A stretch of DNA of 64,000 nt from Adiantum capillus-veneris (lineage: Eukaryota; Streptophyta; Polypodiopsida; Polypodiales; Pteridaceae). A program made the position numbers and the translations under genes. Position 1 is the stretch's first letter, and the number at the start of each line of letters is the position of its first letter. Below, in pieces: positions 20,301 to 31,555 of this stretch. The DNA lies in assembly GCA_014529385.2 (NCBI GenBank), contig CM043961.1:13568978-13632977 (forward strand), given 5' to 3'. The notes beneath the pieces were generated by a model. That model worked only from the letters and a program-made list of their open reading frames with translations, searched no databases and was not told where the DNA came from.

Positions 20301-21219
20301 AAAGACCTAAAAGAGGAGCTGTCTAAATCTTTTTCAATGAAAGATTTAGGTGCTGCAAAGAGGATACTTGGTATGAAAATATCAAGGGACAGAACGAAGA
20401 AGACAATAAAGCTATCTCAAGAAGATTACATCAAGAAGGTACTAGAAAGGTTTGCAATGCAAAATGCAAAACCAGTTTCTACACCTTTGGCTGGTCACTT
20501 TAAACTAACAAAAGGATATGTGTCCAAAGACACAAGAGGAGATAGCCTATATGTCTAAAGTTCCATATGTTGTAGCGGTAGGTTCTCTAATGTATGCTAT
20601 GGTCTGGACAAGGCCAGACATTGCACATGCAGAGGGAGTTTTGAGTAGGTTCATGGACAACCCAGGTAAGGAGAATTGGCAAGCTGTGAAGAGGATACTT
20701 AGGTATCTAAAAGCGAAAACAACAAATGCTTTGTATTTTGGAGGAACTAATATTTTTCTAAAAGGGTATGCTGATGCAGATATGGCAGGTGACAAAGATA
20801 CTCGAAGGAGCACTACTAGCTATGTGTTCACGATTGGAGGCACAACAGTAAGCTGGGCTTCAAAGCTGCAGAAAGTGGTCTCACTTTCTACCACGGAAGC
20901 AGAGTATGTAGCAATGACGGAGGCAAGCAAAGAAATTCTGTGGCTTCACAGATTCTTAGAAGAGCTTGGATTCAAACAAGACAATTGTGTCTTGTACAAC
21001 GATAGCCAAAGCGCTATCCATCTTGCAAAGAACTCAGTCTTTCATTCAAGGACAAAGCACATTGAGGTGAGATATCACGTCATACGTACTCTTTTGGAAG
21101 AGGGACAGTTAAAGCTAGGAAAGGTGCATACAAGTGAAATTCCGGCAAACATGTTTACAAAGGTGGTTAGCAAGGAGAAGTTGAGATTTTGCTCATCTTC
21201 AATCGGCATTCAAGGATAA
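17388..21219 (+). pseudogene. Copia Gag-Pol polyprotein (broken)
   Basis: Order seen: Gag from MAEERKLKIEKFNGKNYQHW; stop at about 17556; zinc knuckle CWNCSKKGHVKKDC near 18090; frameshift near 18150; protease where the active-site DSGAS reads YSGAS (SWIVYSGASFHVTP); integrase with HHCC (HYRLGHIS..CEDCVYGK), first catalytic Asp changed (HSNVWGP for HSDVWGP), RSDNGGEY and PQQNGISERA kept; a small deletion plus frameshift after ISERA; reverse transcriptase (KMDVNTAFPHGDLEEEIYM, LYVDDMLIA) with stops at about 20169 and 20293; frameshift near 20530; RNase H (YADADMAGD, STTEAEYVA, NDSQSAI) to 21219. Protease and integrase point changes alone would inactivate it. Confidence 0.93.
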
Positions 21220-21268
21220 GAAGCCAGGATGGAAATCAGTCACAGGTTTGGTTTGGAGATCAGTCTCC

Positions 21269-21279
21269 AAGTGGGAGAT
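21269..21279 (+). promoter_or_regulatory. Copia polypurine tract
   Basis: AAGTGGGAGAT directly before the TG of the 3' LTR. Confidence 0.85.
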
Positions 21280-21997
21280 TGTTAAGTATGGAGCCTGATT
21301 TACCCCTTGTAATTTTCTCTGGTAAAAACGCACATTTGTAAGGCCCCCATTATGAGGAGAAGCTATCGTGCGTGAAGGAAAATCACTCGCCGGAAACCAA
21401 CATTTTCACGGCCAAAAATCAGGGGCAACTTTAGGGAATATTCCTTTTCGCCGGAATATTATGGCCTAACGACGGCCGAAAAGTGGTCAGAACACGACCG
21501 GTCGGTTGGCCGGTGGCCGGTGGTCGAAAGTGAATTCAATGGCCGGTGGCCGAATTCAAAAGCGGATTTGTCTACACAAGGGCGGCCACACATGGGCGGA
21601 TTGGAGGGTCCGATTTGGACTTATTCACACAAGGGCGGCTACACATGGCTGCCTCTCATAAGAGAGGGCAACCCTTTTGGCCTATAAAAGGAAGCCATTC
21701 TACACACATTTCATAGTGTGTGAAGTTGATGCAACAAGGTGAGTGTGAGGTGGTGAGAGTGAAGCAAGACGGGAGCTCCATTAAGGGTATAATCCCTTTG
21801 TAAACTACTTCTTGTTTTGAAGTACTAAAGCCATTGAGTGGTTGCTTTCCCGTGGACGTAGCCCACATTGGGTGAACCGCGTATATCGTGTGTACTCTCT
21901 CTCTCTCTCTACTCTATAATCTCGTGTATGTAAATCTGTCTCTCTCCATTAAGTAATCTACTCAATTATCTATTTAGCTACGTCTTATTTCCTAACA
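21280..21997 (+). repeat. Copia 3' LTR
   Basis: TGTTAAG..CCTAACA, 718 bp, closely similar to the 5' LTR including TATAAAAGG at 21681. Confidence 0.95.
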
Positions 21998-22002
21998 GCG
22001 CG

Positions 22003-22778
22003 ACCAAGGTAAGTTTGCAATGTACGACTAGTAACTTTCTAGATGTTTGAACGGCCACTCATATTCTTTGTTGGTTGTAGTATAAGTCATACACAACAGC
22101 ATGGTGTAAAGGTCGACATTTTAGGGTGGAACGGATCGACAAAAAAAGTTTTACTCAAGATTGTGGAATCATGGCAAAATTTGAACAGTCTAGTCGACGA
22201 CGGTCCTCTGATGCAGATCTTGTGGTGGCGGAACTCACTTACTTCGGCACGCTACAAGAGATTTTGAGGATCGATTATAGAGGATTTTTTGTCGACTTGT
22301 TCGACGTGCAATGGTTCAAGATAATCATGGAGAGTCACAATGCTACTGTCCATAGAGGAGAGTCTGGTTTTCTTGAGGTGGATTCAACTAAGAAATGGAC
22401 TGACCTAAGAGACACTTTCGTACTACCCGAGCATTGTGAACAAGTAAGTATGTAAATAGTTAAAGTCCCATTTTAGAATTTATGTGCTTGGAAGCTCTCA
22501 TGTAAGTTATGTGGCTCTGGCAGGTGATATTTCATCCCACAAAGTCTGCATCAAACTGGTGGTACGTCAAAGAGGTAGCCCCTCGTAGTGCATGGACATA
22601 TGAAGGCTACCATGTGCCAATCACAGCGGCATCAATGGAGGAGATCGGAGAAGATGCTCAGTTAGAAGCCGTGGAGGTGGTGCCAGACGAACATCAAGCT
22701 ACTACTCTCTATGGGGTGCATGCAGAGGATCTACAAAATGAAACAGAGGACATCTGTTTAAACGGGAGCTCTATATAG
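22003..22778 (+). pseudogene. CACTA TNP2 C-terminal part with DUF4216-like domain
   Basis: Continues TNP2 beyond the Copia element. The interrupted exon ends ..GCATK|GTAAGT at 22008. The next exon (22081-22443) encodes FRVERIDKKSFTQDCGIMAK and LTYFGTLQEILRIDYRGFFV, then FKIIMESHN and TFVLPEHCEQ. A GTAAGT..GGCAG intron (22444-22523) joins in frame to VIFHPTKSASNWWYVKEVAP. This is the DUF4216 pattern (RE.D....QNSGV, YYG.L..I.EL.Y, Q..QVF.V.D......W.VV) found in plant CACTA transposases. It ends at 22778 after an acidic tail. Confidence 0.82.
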
Positions 22779-23098
22779 ATATAGGAAGTTATGCTGAGCT
22801 ATGCGAGGATGAGAGAGAGATCTCTTAAAGCCATAAATATTGTATTTGAATAATTTTGCTCCATTTTGTAAATTCAGAGTTATGCACTTGCCTCTTCCAT
22901 CACTCAAGTTGAATAGAAGAAGAACGCTTTATGTTTGCTACTAGACTTTGAACATTCCAAAGCTACAAGCACATTCAAGTTCGGGTACGATTCTCCGGCT
23001 CTTTAAGTATTTGCGTCATTGTATTTAATGGTCTTTGCGTCCACTCCAGGTACGTATGCTCTAGGTATGTTCTCATAAGCAGAGACGACAAGCACCTC

Positions 23099-23152
<54 letters not shown>

Positions 23153-23216
23153 CTTGTCCATGTTTTCTACTCCATTCATTCAATATTAAGTTTAAATGTT
23201 CGTGTGTTTAATGCAG
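22779..23216. other. Spacer between CACTA genes, with (CT)n tract
   Basis: AT-rich, with a CT microsatellite at 23100-23148. It ends in a splice-acceptor-like TTTAATGCAG immediately before the next gene's first coding exon, so it is probably an intron or leader of that gene. Confidence 0.55.
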
Positions 23217-23218
23217 GT

Positions 23219-24525
23219 ATGGATGATGAGGAGTTTCTTTGTTCTTTGTCACCCCAACAGAGACAGTGGTACGTGGAACGCCATCGCTCTGGCGCACCAT
23301 CGCACGTTCCTACTCCATCCGCATCTCCCTCTGTTTCGGAGTCCTCAGCGCGCTCCGAAGCTTCGGTGTCGACAAGACGATGTTCACACTCGTCTAGGCA
23401 CCGGCGCTCTAGTGGTGGCGGTGGCGGTTGTTGTGGGGGTGGCGCCACCGATGCCTCGACACCGCCCGTTCGACGAGGCTCTTTACCCTCTCCTTCTTTG
23501 CCCGTCCCGACACTAGCCACGGCATCGCCATCGACACCAGTTTTTGCGCGGCTGACTGCCGTTCCCCGCAACTACACACCACTAGCTACTCCTCCAGGAG
23601 TCACTCCAGTGGACACTCCTCACTTCGGGGCTCAGACTCCAGTGGAGACACCTGGCGTCCGTACCCCCATCGACACGCCGCTAGAGACCCCTGCCGAGAC
23701 ACCCAAGTTCACGCGTCAGCGGCGAGAGGGCTTGCCTTACTCCGTCGACTTCAGCGGCGACATCATCTTGGATGATTAAAGCAAGAAGGTGATTTCGTGC
23801 ATGCGTGGTCTTTTCTCTCAGGTGTTTAGACACTACATACTAAACACCTGGAGTGAAGTACCGAATGAATTAAAAGACAGAGTCATCAACATTCTTCATG
23901 ACGAGTTTCCCGTTCCAACATGGGATGACCGCTTCAATGAAGATGTGACGAAGGTTCGAGTGCGCGAATACTGCAAGCATAAGCGTTCCGAAGTGCAAAA
24001 AGCAATCAAGCATGGGTGGAGCACACCAGATTGGCTGGCCAAAGAAGATTGGAAGCATGCGAAGAAAGAAGCGCGCGAGAATCCCGACAAGTGGAAGCAA
24101 CAAAAGGAGGCAGCCAGAGCGCGAGTAGAGGACGGGAGCTCGCACCACTTGGGGAGCGGCGGGTGGGCATCATTTGAGGCCGATTTTGTAAGTGTTTTCA
24201 CATCTATGTTCGATAGTTTAGGATTTATGGGATTTAAAATTCTAACATAATGGATTCTTTGTATGTTTTCACAGTGGTCGTTTACAGGAGGTGATCCTAC
24301 ACCGTACGAGAGTGAGTACACAGGCAGGAATGGCTGAAACGCCCTTATAGACATCCCGACTTAATCTCGCGGCGGCATGGTTAGTACTAGGGTTTATTCT
24401 TTTCTATTTATTGTATTGTTTTATAAACGTCGCTATATGTTTATACTTACAAAAAGCTATCTTATTGTTTTTTTTTGCAGAATCCGACAGATACGGCGCT
24501 TCAACGTGATGAGACGTCTGATTAG
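23219..24525 (+). pseudogene. CACTA accessory protein, Transposase_24 (PttA/TnpA)-like
   Basis: Starts MDDEEFLCSLSPQQRQWYVE directly after an acceptor-like GCAG. A Ser/Thr/Pro-rich arm (VETPGVRTPIDTPLETPAET) precedes an in-frame TAA at 23777, one transition from CAA. The frame then runs SKKVISCMRGLFSQVFRHYI, WSEVPNELKDRVINILHDEF, SEVQKAIKHGW, WKHAKKEARENPDKWKQQKE and SSHHLGSGGWASFEADF. This follows the plant Ptta/En-Spm accessory pattern: W..VP...K..I...L...F, then N...R......H..GS.SF. An intron (GTAAGT to TTTTCACAG, about 24188-24273) leads to GGDPTPYESEYTGRNG and stops; a further acceptor TTGCAG at 24480 precedes a short last exon. Likely binds the subterminal repeats. Confidence 0.75.
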
Positions 24526-24919
24526 ACGATGTTAGTTTAGCCATAGCTAGATAGCATTAGTTTCTTTTTGTCATAGATTATGTATCATGAGACGACTTTT
24601 ATACGTCTTTTTGAAAACCATGTATATTTTTTAAATAATGACAATGGTTTGTAACTATTACATTTGCAATGATTAACAATCAAGTGATTTTGCTGCTGTG
24701 TACAATTGTCATTGATTTACTTTCATCAATTCACGCTTGTCATTTTTGTATCTTTATTTTGCAAACAATACGTACTATGGATGATGGTTAATGATTATAT
24801 TGTCTTGTAGGTGACTATTTTTGGTCTATATTTACCTTTGCACTTTTTTTCAAAGGTAAATATACAAATGAAACATTCAATATGGTTGATGGGTGGCAGG
24901 GCATTGAATTTTTTTGTAT

Positions 24920-25146
24920 CTCGACTGTCGCTATGAGCGTCGCTATATTAGGCTCTGCAGCATCGCTATAAGCGTCGCTATTGATGGCCCTGCAACGTCG
25001 CTATAGCCGTCGCTATAGACGTCACTATATAGCGACGCATATAGCGACGTCCCCGTATCAACGCTAATAGCGACGTCGGGGGTTATAAAAACCCAGTGTA
25101 TTTCCGTCGCTAAAAGCGTCACAAGAGCACACAACCTCTTGTAGTG
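24920..25146. repeat. CACTA right subterminal repeats and TIR
   Basis: At least ten GTCGCTAT/ATAGCGAC motifs in both orientations (e.g. ATGAGCGTCGCTATAT, ATAGCGACGCATATAGCGAC), ending TCTTGTAGTG. Mirrors the left end and defines the border with the TAG duplication. Confidence 0.9.
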
Positions 25147-25235
25147 TAGTTCAAAGCTCCCTTCAATCCAAAGAAAGTATAATGAAATATTTTCCTTACC
25201 ACAAAAACCTTTCGGTGTTGTATAACCACCTCACT

Positions 25236-25392
25236 GGCACCATCTAGCTCATTGCCGCTAAGATCAACCCACGATAGATACCTGGAGTTCCCAAGTGTAG
25301 GCAGTATTGTGCCTGACAATGAATCGTTGTTGAGATGCAGAAAATTGATTCTTGGCATAAGCCCCAGCTTCGGTGGAATTTTCAATAAGTTT
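25236..25392 (-). pseudogene. Leucine-rich-repeat fragment (LRR receptor type)
   Basis: Minus-strand reading KIPPKLGLMPRINFLHLNND, SLSGTILPTLGNSRYLSWVD, LSGNELDG gives about two plant extracellular LRR units (LxxLxLxxNxLSGxIPxxLGN). Splice-like ends are not certain and no kinase, membrane or N-terminal LRR part is visible nearby. It lies ~90 bp outside the CACTA border and is probably a relic exon of a host receptor-like gene. Confidence 0.72.
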
Positions 25393-27639
25393 CTTGGGGA
25401 AAAAAATCAAAACAAAAACAAATTTTAATGTTTTTTATGAAAAAACTTAGACTTGATAAGCATAGAAGATAATAAAATAATTTAACAAAATAAAACTTTT
25501 GAAATCCTTAAATGAAAGGACCCTTTATCAATATCTCATATCATGGGATCAAACTCTTATATATTGTTTATTTATTTATTCTCTAACAGCCTTTGTGAAG
25601 CATACCAAAAAATGAATGCACCTTTGGAAAATAGCATTTAAAAAACTAGGATCTCTTTCTATTCATTCACAAGACTTTTAAATTTCATAGGGACACTTGT
25701 CAAACAAGTAAATTTAAACGACTTTGGCCCCTTGGGTACTAAGGCCTTTAGAAGCCAAAAAAGATGTTTGGTTTAACATTTACAATATGAGATTACCAAT
25801 GTCCAACGTTCAATTCATCCACAAATCATATACTTAAAAAAAAACACATGCACGCTATGCTCGAAGAGGCCTTTGGTTTGGAGTTTCAGCTTGAGATTGT
25901 GGAATTGTGTTCCTTCACTGGCCAAATCCATGAGCAGCGATATTGTGTGGAGTGCCTCGTGAGGCAGCGCGAGCAATGGAATGCACAAGCAATGACATGA
26001 ACGCTGCACCACAGGGAGTTGATTTTCACTTCCAGTCGACACCAACATCGTGTTGTGGAGAGCAGCTCGGGGTTCATTGGATTGGCTTATATGTAATTTA
26101 GGAATAGGAGAGGGGACCACCTCCTCGTTGTTGTCCGCTAGAGGTCGTTCGAGTCCATGTCCATTGTCTACAGGCTGTGAGTTCATGGAGCTCATGACGA
26201 CCGTGGACCGTGGATAGAGAGGTATAGCGCAGAGGCACCAAGATTAAATTGAGTGTTTGCAAAATGAATCCTTACAGGGCGTGGTAGCGTGCTTTTGTAG
26301 GAGGGAAATAGCATTCCTTGAAGACACTTGCAAGGTTTGCTAGTTGGCGCTCTTTTTTTTGCCATTAAAGGCCTTAGTATCAATATGGATGAACGTCGTT
26401 TAAATTTTGTTGCTGTACATGTGTTCCTCAAAAAAGAAAAAAAAAACCTTAAAAAGTCTTGAAAAGAAAGTCCTTTCAAATGATCTTTCCCAAAAATCGC
26501 ATTGAGTTTTTCAAAATTTTTTTGGAGAGGGATGGAACAAATGATTTCATAAAAGCATGACACATTGCATATAAACAATGCCACCTCTTTATATAGAATA
26601 AAAGTCTCCTGATTTTTCAAATGGAAGAAGCTCGAGCAAATTGGCAGCGGCATGAGGTTCTCACCCTGATTGAGGCCAAGAAGACGATGCAAGCAAAGGA
26701 AGTCAACTTCTGCGAATACAAGATCGGTGGCAAGTCATCGCCGATGCTTGTGTGGCTGCTGGGTCAATCATCAATGCAAATCAAAGTTTGAGAAGCTCCA
26801 AACGACCTTTAATCGCATTTGAGATTTTGAGAGGTGGCCGCCGTCAGGTTCTGCCCACCGACGAGTTGCCCCGTTGAGATATATGAGAAGCTAATGCAAC
26901 TTTTCAACTAGTCTTGCTTGGTGGGCCTCGCTATGTAACATCTATAGAATATAGCAGAATATATGCAAATTGACATTTAACATCGTGCATTGAAGGAAAT
27001 AGAAGCATGACTAATTTGGCAGTGGCGGCACTGCGTGAAAGGCATATATACATTTGGAAAATGCTATCATTTTTTAAAGAGGAGGTAGAGTTTAGTGCTT
27101 GGATTATAACCTTCTAGGCTTTGAGAACTTCATATTGACACCTAGTATGGGAGAAACGAGGACAAATATAGTATGGCATCAACTGTTACGTCTAAAGTAA
27201 AGATGCACAAAGTGCATTTACGATCACATTACACAACATGTATTCACTACTTATGCATTTAATTCTTTACTACACCACATGTTAAAAATGGTATTATATA
27301 TTGCCTACCTACCATATGCAAAGAGTTAAATGTATAATTAACAAATATAGATGTTTGATCGACATCGAGTGTATAGTTCTGAAAGCATCATGCAGGTAAA
27401 ACAAACCGAAGGAAGCAATATACAACATTCTAAAACAAGCAAATTGATAAAGCATCAAAGGATTGCAATTTGAAATGAAGTACTTTACTGACCTGAAATG
27501 TTGTACAAATGTTTTTGGACTGTCCAAGTTACATGCTGATCTTTGACTCTAGCTATAGAAAAGGAATGTGAATCATTAAACATTTCATCCTGCAATGAAG
27601 CACCATAAATTGAAGATGCTAAGTATTTAGTGCACGTCA
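25393..27639. other. Host flank without assignable gene
   Basis: AT-rich. Minus-strand open frames at 25815-26195 and 26192-26692 have no recognisable domain and low protein-like composition in places; they are probably chance or relic frames. No RNA gene seen. Confidence 0.4.
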
Positions 27640-27866
27640 TGCAGAAGTGCCATACAAAAGTATGGTGGAGAGTTGGCAATGTGGTCTCTCCAAAAATTAT
27701 AAGAAACGAAAGCCGTGCCCTGCAGCGTAGCGTTTATGTGTTGCGCCAAGTAAACGCATAGTCATGGGAGTTGGATAGAGATAACAAACCTTGCAGTGCA
27801 GTCCAGCTGGAGTTATGCTTGTGCAATCGAAACGTCCAGTGTTTTGAGTATATGTTCTCCCTGCTA
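27640..27866 (-). repeat. Duplicated segment, copy 1 (relic exon?)
   Basis: About 225 bp closely similar to 29105-29330 (shared ACAAAAGTATGGTGGAGAGT, TCTCCAAAAATTATAAGAAA). On the minus strand it encodes TQNTGRFDCTSITPAGLHCK followed by a donor-like AAG|GTTTGT. The upstream frame to 28170 (KLIHVIEREGHYQESEVRQI, CRRLASMLAQQL) looks protein-like but is of unknown family. Confidence 0.6.
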
Positions 27867-29104
27867 GACACAAAATACACATTAGGATAACTACATGGCA
27901 TATAGCATATTGATTGAGCTTAAAGAGAAATAGATCTAATTGTATTGCGTGCGCAATAGATGGGTCTGATAAGAACGTCGCCAAAAAGGAACTCGTTGTA
28001 AAAAACAACATTGATGAAAAATCGCTATCATTGAAGAGCGCTCCCACTGTTTCGCCTGTTTTTGTCAACTGTTGGGCTAGCATACTTGCCAATCGTCTAC
28101 AAATTTGACGAACTTCGGATTCTTGATAGTGGCCTTCTCTTTCTATGACATGTATGAGCTTTTGTAACAAGTCAGTTTTTGGGTCTTAATATTGGCAACG
28201 TTTTGGAGGTCACAAATACTTTTATTTTCCGAGTCCAGGTGGAGTTTGTGATATGTTTCATGTTTGTTTGTTATTATTAAGAGTTGAAGGCACGATTTGG
28301 TCTTTGTTAATTATAAAATGTGTATCGACTTGGGTTCTTGGTTAATTTGTTGTGAAAGAGTCGAGACTTTTTGATGGTGCTTCCACTGCAGAAGAGAGGA
28401 ATTCAATATTATTCTTGGTTATTGGAACTTGTCAAGGTAGCGGGATCGATGCCCTTTATATTACATGTACGAGCTTTTCATGGTGTTGTTTTTACTTGAT
28501 TCTTATGAGATTGCTCGTCTGCTTTTTTTGCAAACACCACTAGTGCTACTTTATCTCTCTCTCTCTAGATCTGCTGCGTCTCATAGCTCCCTTGTCTCTC
28601 CCTCATTGTCTGAGTTGTAGCACATTGTTTATGTTTCTTGCAGACGGTGTGTTGCTTCTCCTGGTCGCCCTCGTGATTTGTCAACTCTTGCAGGTGACGT
28701 CCTCCTCTTACTTTGCGTCAGCCCTTGCCAGTGCTCCAATCACCTTCTTCTTCACACTCTGCTCCTTTGTCTCTGTACCCAGATTGACATCAAGTGTCTA
28801 TGAGAAAAGAAAATAAGTATTTATCTATTTAATATATAGATATGATCATCGAGATTGAGCATGTACTAGTGAGAAAAACGCTTAGCTAAACTAAACTTAA
28901 GCAAGCTCAGAAATTACAAAAGATATCAACAAACTATAGAAATTAAATTGCAGGACTACTGACCTAATAATCAGGTACGAGTGTCGTCCAATTGTCCAAT
29001 CCGGAGGACAATAATTGTGTCAAGCTACATAGAATCGATGTGAATAGTTAAACATTTTGTGTTGCAACAAACTGTCACATAATGAAAATGCTAATTATAC
29101 AATG
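27867..29104. other. Spacer between the duplicated segments
   Basis: AT-rich. Contains the unexplained minus-strand frame noted for copy 1 and a CT run near 28555. No recognisable gene. Confidence 0.4.
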
Positions 29105-29330
29105 CACGTCATGCAAAAGTGCCATACAAAAGTATGGTGGAGAGTTGGCAGTGTGGTCTCTCCAAAAATTATAAGAAACGAAGGCCATGCCCTGCCCTCT
29201 AGCATTTATGTGTTGTGCCAAACAAACACATAGACATGGGAATTGGATACATATAACAAACCTCGCAGTGGAGTCCAATTGGATTCGTGCTTGTGCAATC
29301 AAAACATCCACTATTGTGAATATATGTGTC
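29105..29330 (-). repeat. Duplicated segment, copy 2
   Basis: Diverged direct copy of 27640-27866, about 1,465 bp away in the same orientation. The reading frame of copy 1 is altered by substitutions, so at least one copy is not coding. Confidence 0.6.
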
Positions 29331-31058
29331 TAGCAAAAACACCTACAAGCGCTTGGATGGCCATCTGATCACCCATTCCACCTTTCTCTTCATTGCCTTC
29401 AATTTTGCATGGCATGGAAAAACTGGTGAAAGTCCTCATTGATCTTTATTAATTGGTCTCCGTTGTAGACCTCCGAAGCTTACAACACATAGCAAGCTCT
29501 CGGAAAAATGAATTGCTTGTTGATTTTGTAGCTCACATCCACCTCACCCCCATGCTATGTGTATCAAAGTGATACTTTTTAATCATGTTGCTTGCTATCG
29601 CATGCTTGTGAGGTGTGGGGGAGAATCAATACTTACTCGTCGGAGGCTACTGACCAAGTCAAAATATGTCATGATTTTAAGTGGAAGGGGTGAGATTGCA
29701 AGTGTCCAAACAAGGAGAAATTTTTTTAGATATCAACATCGGGTTTTTAGCATCATCCGATGTCTCATCTAGTAATGGAGTATGAGTGGTGCATGCTAAA
29801 GGCCTTTTGCACTATAGGTGAGGGTCGTTCAATTTTCATTGCTTGACAAATGTCCCTAAGAAAGATTAAAAGTCAAGGTCGTTCAATTTTCATTGCTTGA
29901 AAAATGTCCCTAAGAAAGATTAAAAGTCTTGTAAACGAAAATAAATCACTCTCTTATATATGCTATTTTCTAAAGTTGCATTTTGGACTAAAAAGTGTCT
30001 TCATATAAGTTTCATCCCATGATCTAAAGAATTGATAAAGAGTCCTTTGATTTAGGAACTTCATAAAGATTCACTAATTTGTTCTATTTTTTATGTTTAT
30101 AAAATTTATTTATTTATTAATGAAAAGTATTGTTTTTTTAAAATTTTTATTGTTTTCATTTTACTTCCTTCTCATTTTATTTTCAAAATATTGATGTGTA
30201 ATGTGCATCTTTCACATTATTTAAGTGGGACCCTTTGTAATATATAAACCATCTGTGATTATATATATATAATAGATAACACAATTTTATATCAAAACAC
30301 AATGAAAATTCCATGTGATTATAAGCACATATTTAAACTTACTCTCCCTCATCTCCCCTTAACTTAGCAAGCCTTTGTGTCTCCTCACCTTCTTTCCATT
30401 GGATTCTTCAACAACCTTATCAACTTTAAAGAAGTTATGTGTCTGTTAGAAAATCTGACACTTACTTTTAGATTTAGCGAAATTTAACTATGAAAGGAGA
30501 GAGTTTTTCATTAAGAGAGTGATAGCAAGGAGAACATGGGTTGTGCCGGGTTGATTTTCTTACATAACTACACATTCAAAAATAGTTTAACCATGCACAT
30601 AATTTAATGAGAATAACCAATTAAAATTGACAACTCGATGAGGACTAGATTTGCTTGGAGTCGGTCCCCTCTCCAAAAGGACTTGTATTATAATCCTCTC
30701 AATAGAGAGAATTATAATCCTCTCAATAGAGAGCTTTGCTATAGTACATGTTTGTGCTCTTATAGAGCCTTGCTTGAATAAAAAAGATGGCGTCTTCAAG
30801 ATTCCATGGTATAACTCTCCGTCCCAACCCTAAACACCCTAGTGGGGAGAAAGGAACCTCGGGAAAAGAAGAAGATGAAGGTGGAAATAAGTATTTTTCA
30901 AGCAAGGAAATAGATTTTTCTTATACTCTTGCTCATGGGCAAACTCTTAGTATAGCTTAGTAATAGAGTAATAGAGATGGAGAAGAAGAAACTTTCAGTG
31001 GCTTGGATTTTCATCCATAGCCAAGAGCTTAAGCATTGAGTCTATCTCTAGGGCTCCC

Positions 31059-31094
<36 letters not shown>

Positions 31095-31555
31095 CCAATC
31101 TTGGGTACTTGAAAGAGTGTGTGAGAGGAGCAAGAACCTCAAAAATCCAACAAGACCTCTCTTATATAGCCATGTAAGTGTGCAACTAGTCTAAAAAAAG
31201 CTGTGAGTGAAGTACAAAAGAGTATTTTGTTCTTTTATTTTTCCATTCTTCAAAAGGATGTTTGACCATACACTTCGTTGTCGTTTTTGTACTGTTAAAT
31301 TCATTTACGTTTGTGCATCTATTCAGTTTATAGGAGTAGGTTAAGTAACAATTTCCACCATCAATTGGGTCCAAAAGGATTAGGGTAAAAAGTATCCAAA
31401 ACCTTATTTTGGTGCCAAAGACCATAACTCTAAAAAGTTGCAAAATTGATGGTCGGAGCTTCAAAGCTGAATTGAACCCAACAAAAGTTGCAAAAAGGGG
31501 ATATACAAGCTTGCTAGTAACAAAGTGTGCAGAATTCTTCCAGCTTACCTGTCCA
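29331..31555. other. AT-rich spacer
   Basis: No coding signal. Holds a 26-bp direct repeat (ATTATAATCCTCTCAATAGA twice, 30689-30735), a duplicated GGTCGTTCAATTTTCATTGC at 29823 and 29878, and a (GA)n run at 31061-31089. Confidence 0.5.

Larger units (their letters stand above)
16564..21997 (+). mobile_element. Ty1/copia LTR retrotransposon, complete with both LTRs
   Basis: 5' LTR 16564-17314 and 3' LTR 21280-21997, ending TG(TA)..CA. The 5-bp flanks are GCGTG (16559-16563) and GCGCG (21998-22002): a target duplication with one C-to-T change at a CpG. A tRNA-iMet primer site TGGTATCACAGC lies at 17317 and the purine tract AAGTGGGAGAT at 21269-21279. It sits inside a TNP2 exon, 6 bp before that exon's splice donor. 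The coding frame is broken, so the copy is inactive but fairly young. Confidence 0.95.
3209..25146 (+). mobile_element. Complete CACTA (En/Spm) DNA transposon, 21.9 kb with nested insertions
   Basis: The left end begins CACTACAAGA at 3209 and the right end finishes with its inverse TCTTGTAGTG at 25146. Both are flanked by the 3-bp duplication TAG (3206-3208 and 25147-25149), as expected for CACTA transposition. Subterminal AGCGTCGCTA/AGCGACGC motifs cluster at both ends. Internal genes are a TNP2-type transposase (5437-22778, split) and a Transposase_24-like protein (23219-24525). About 15 kb of the length comes from two later insertions: the TIR element 6375-15962 and the Copia element 16564-21997. 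Without them the element is roughly 6.9 kb. Stop codons and an internal transposase deletion make this copy non-autonomous now. Confidence 0.93.

Noticed and set aside
23196-23775. Alternative overlapping frames in the CACTA second gene
   Set aside because: High GC in this exon opens several frames, but only the frame starting at 23219 continues into the Transposase_24-like region with sensible splice sites.
25815-26692. Host protein-coding genes on the minus strand
   Set aside because: Two open frames of 126 and 166 codons without domain, splice or promoter support; composition looks like chance frames in AT-rich DNA.
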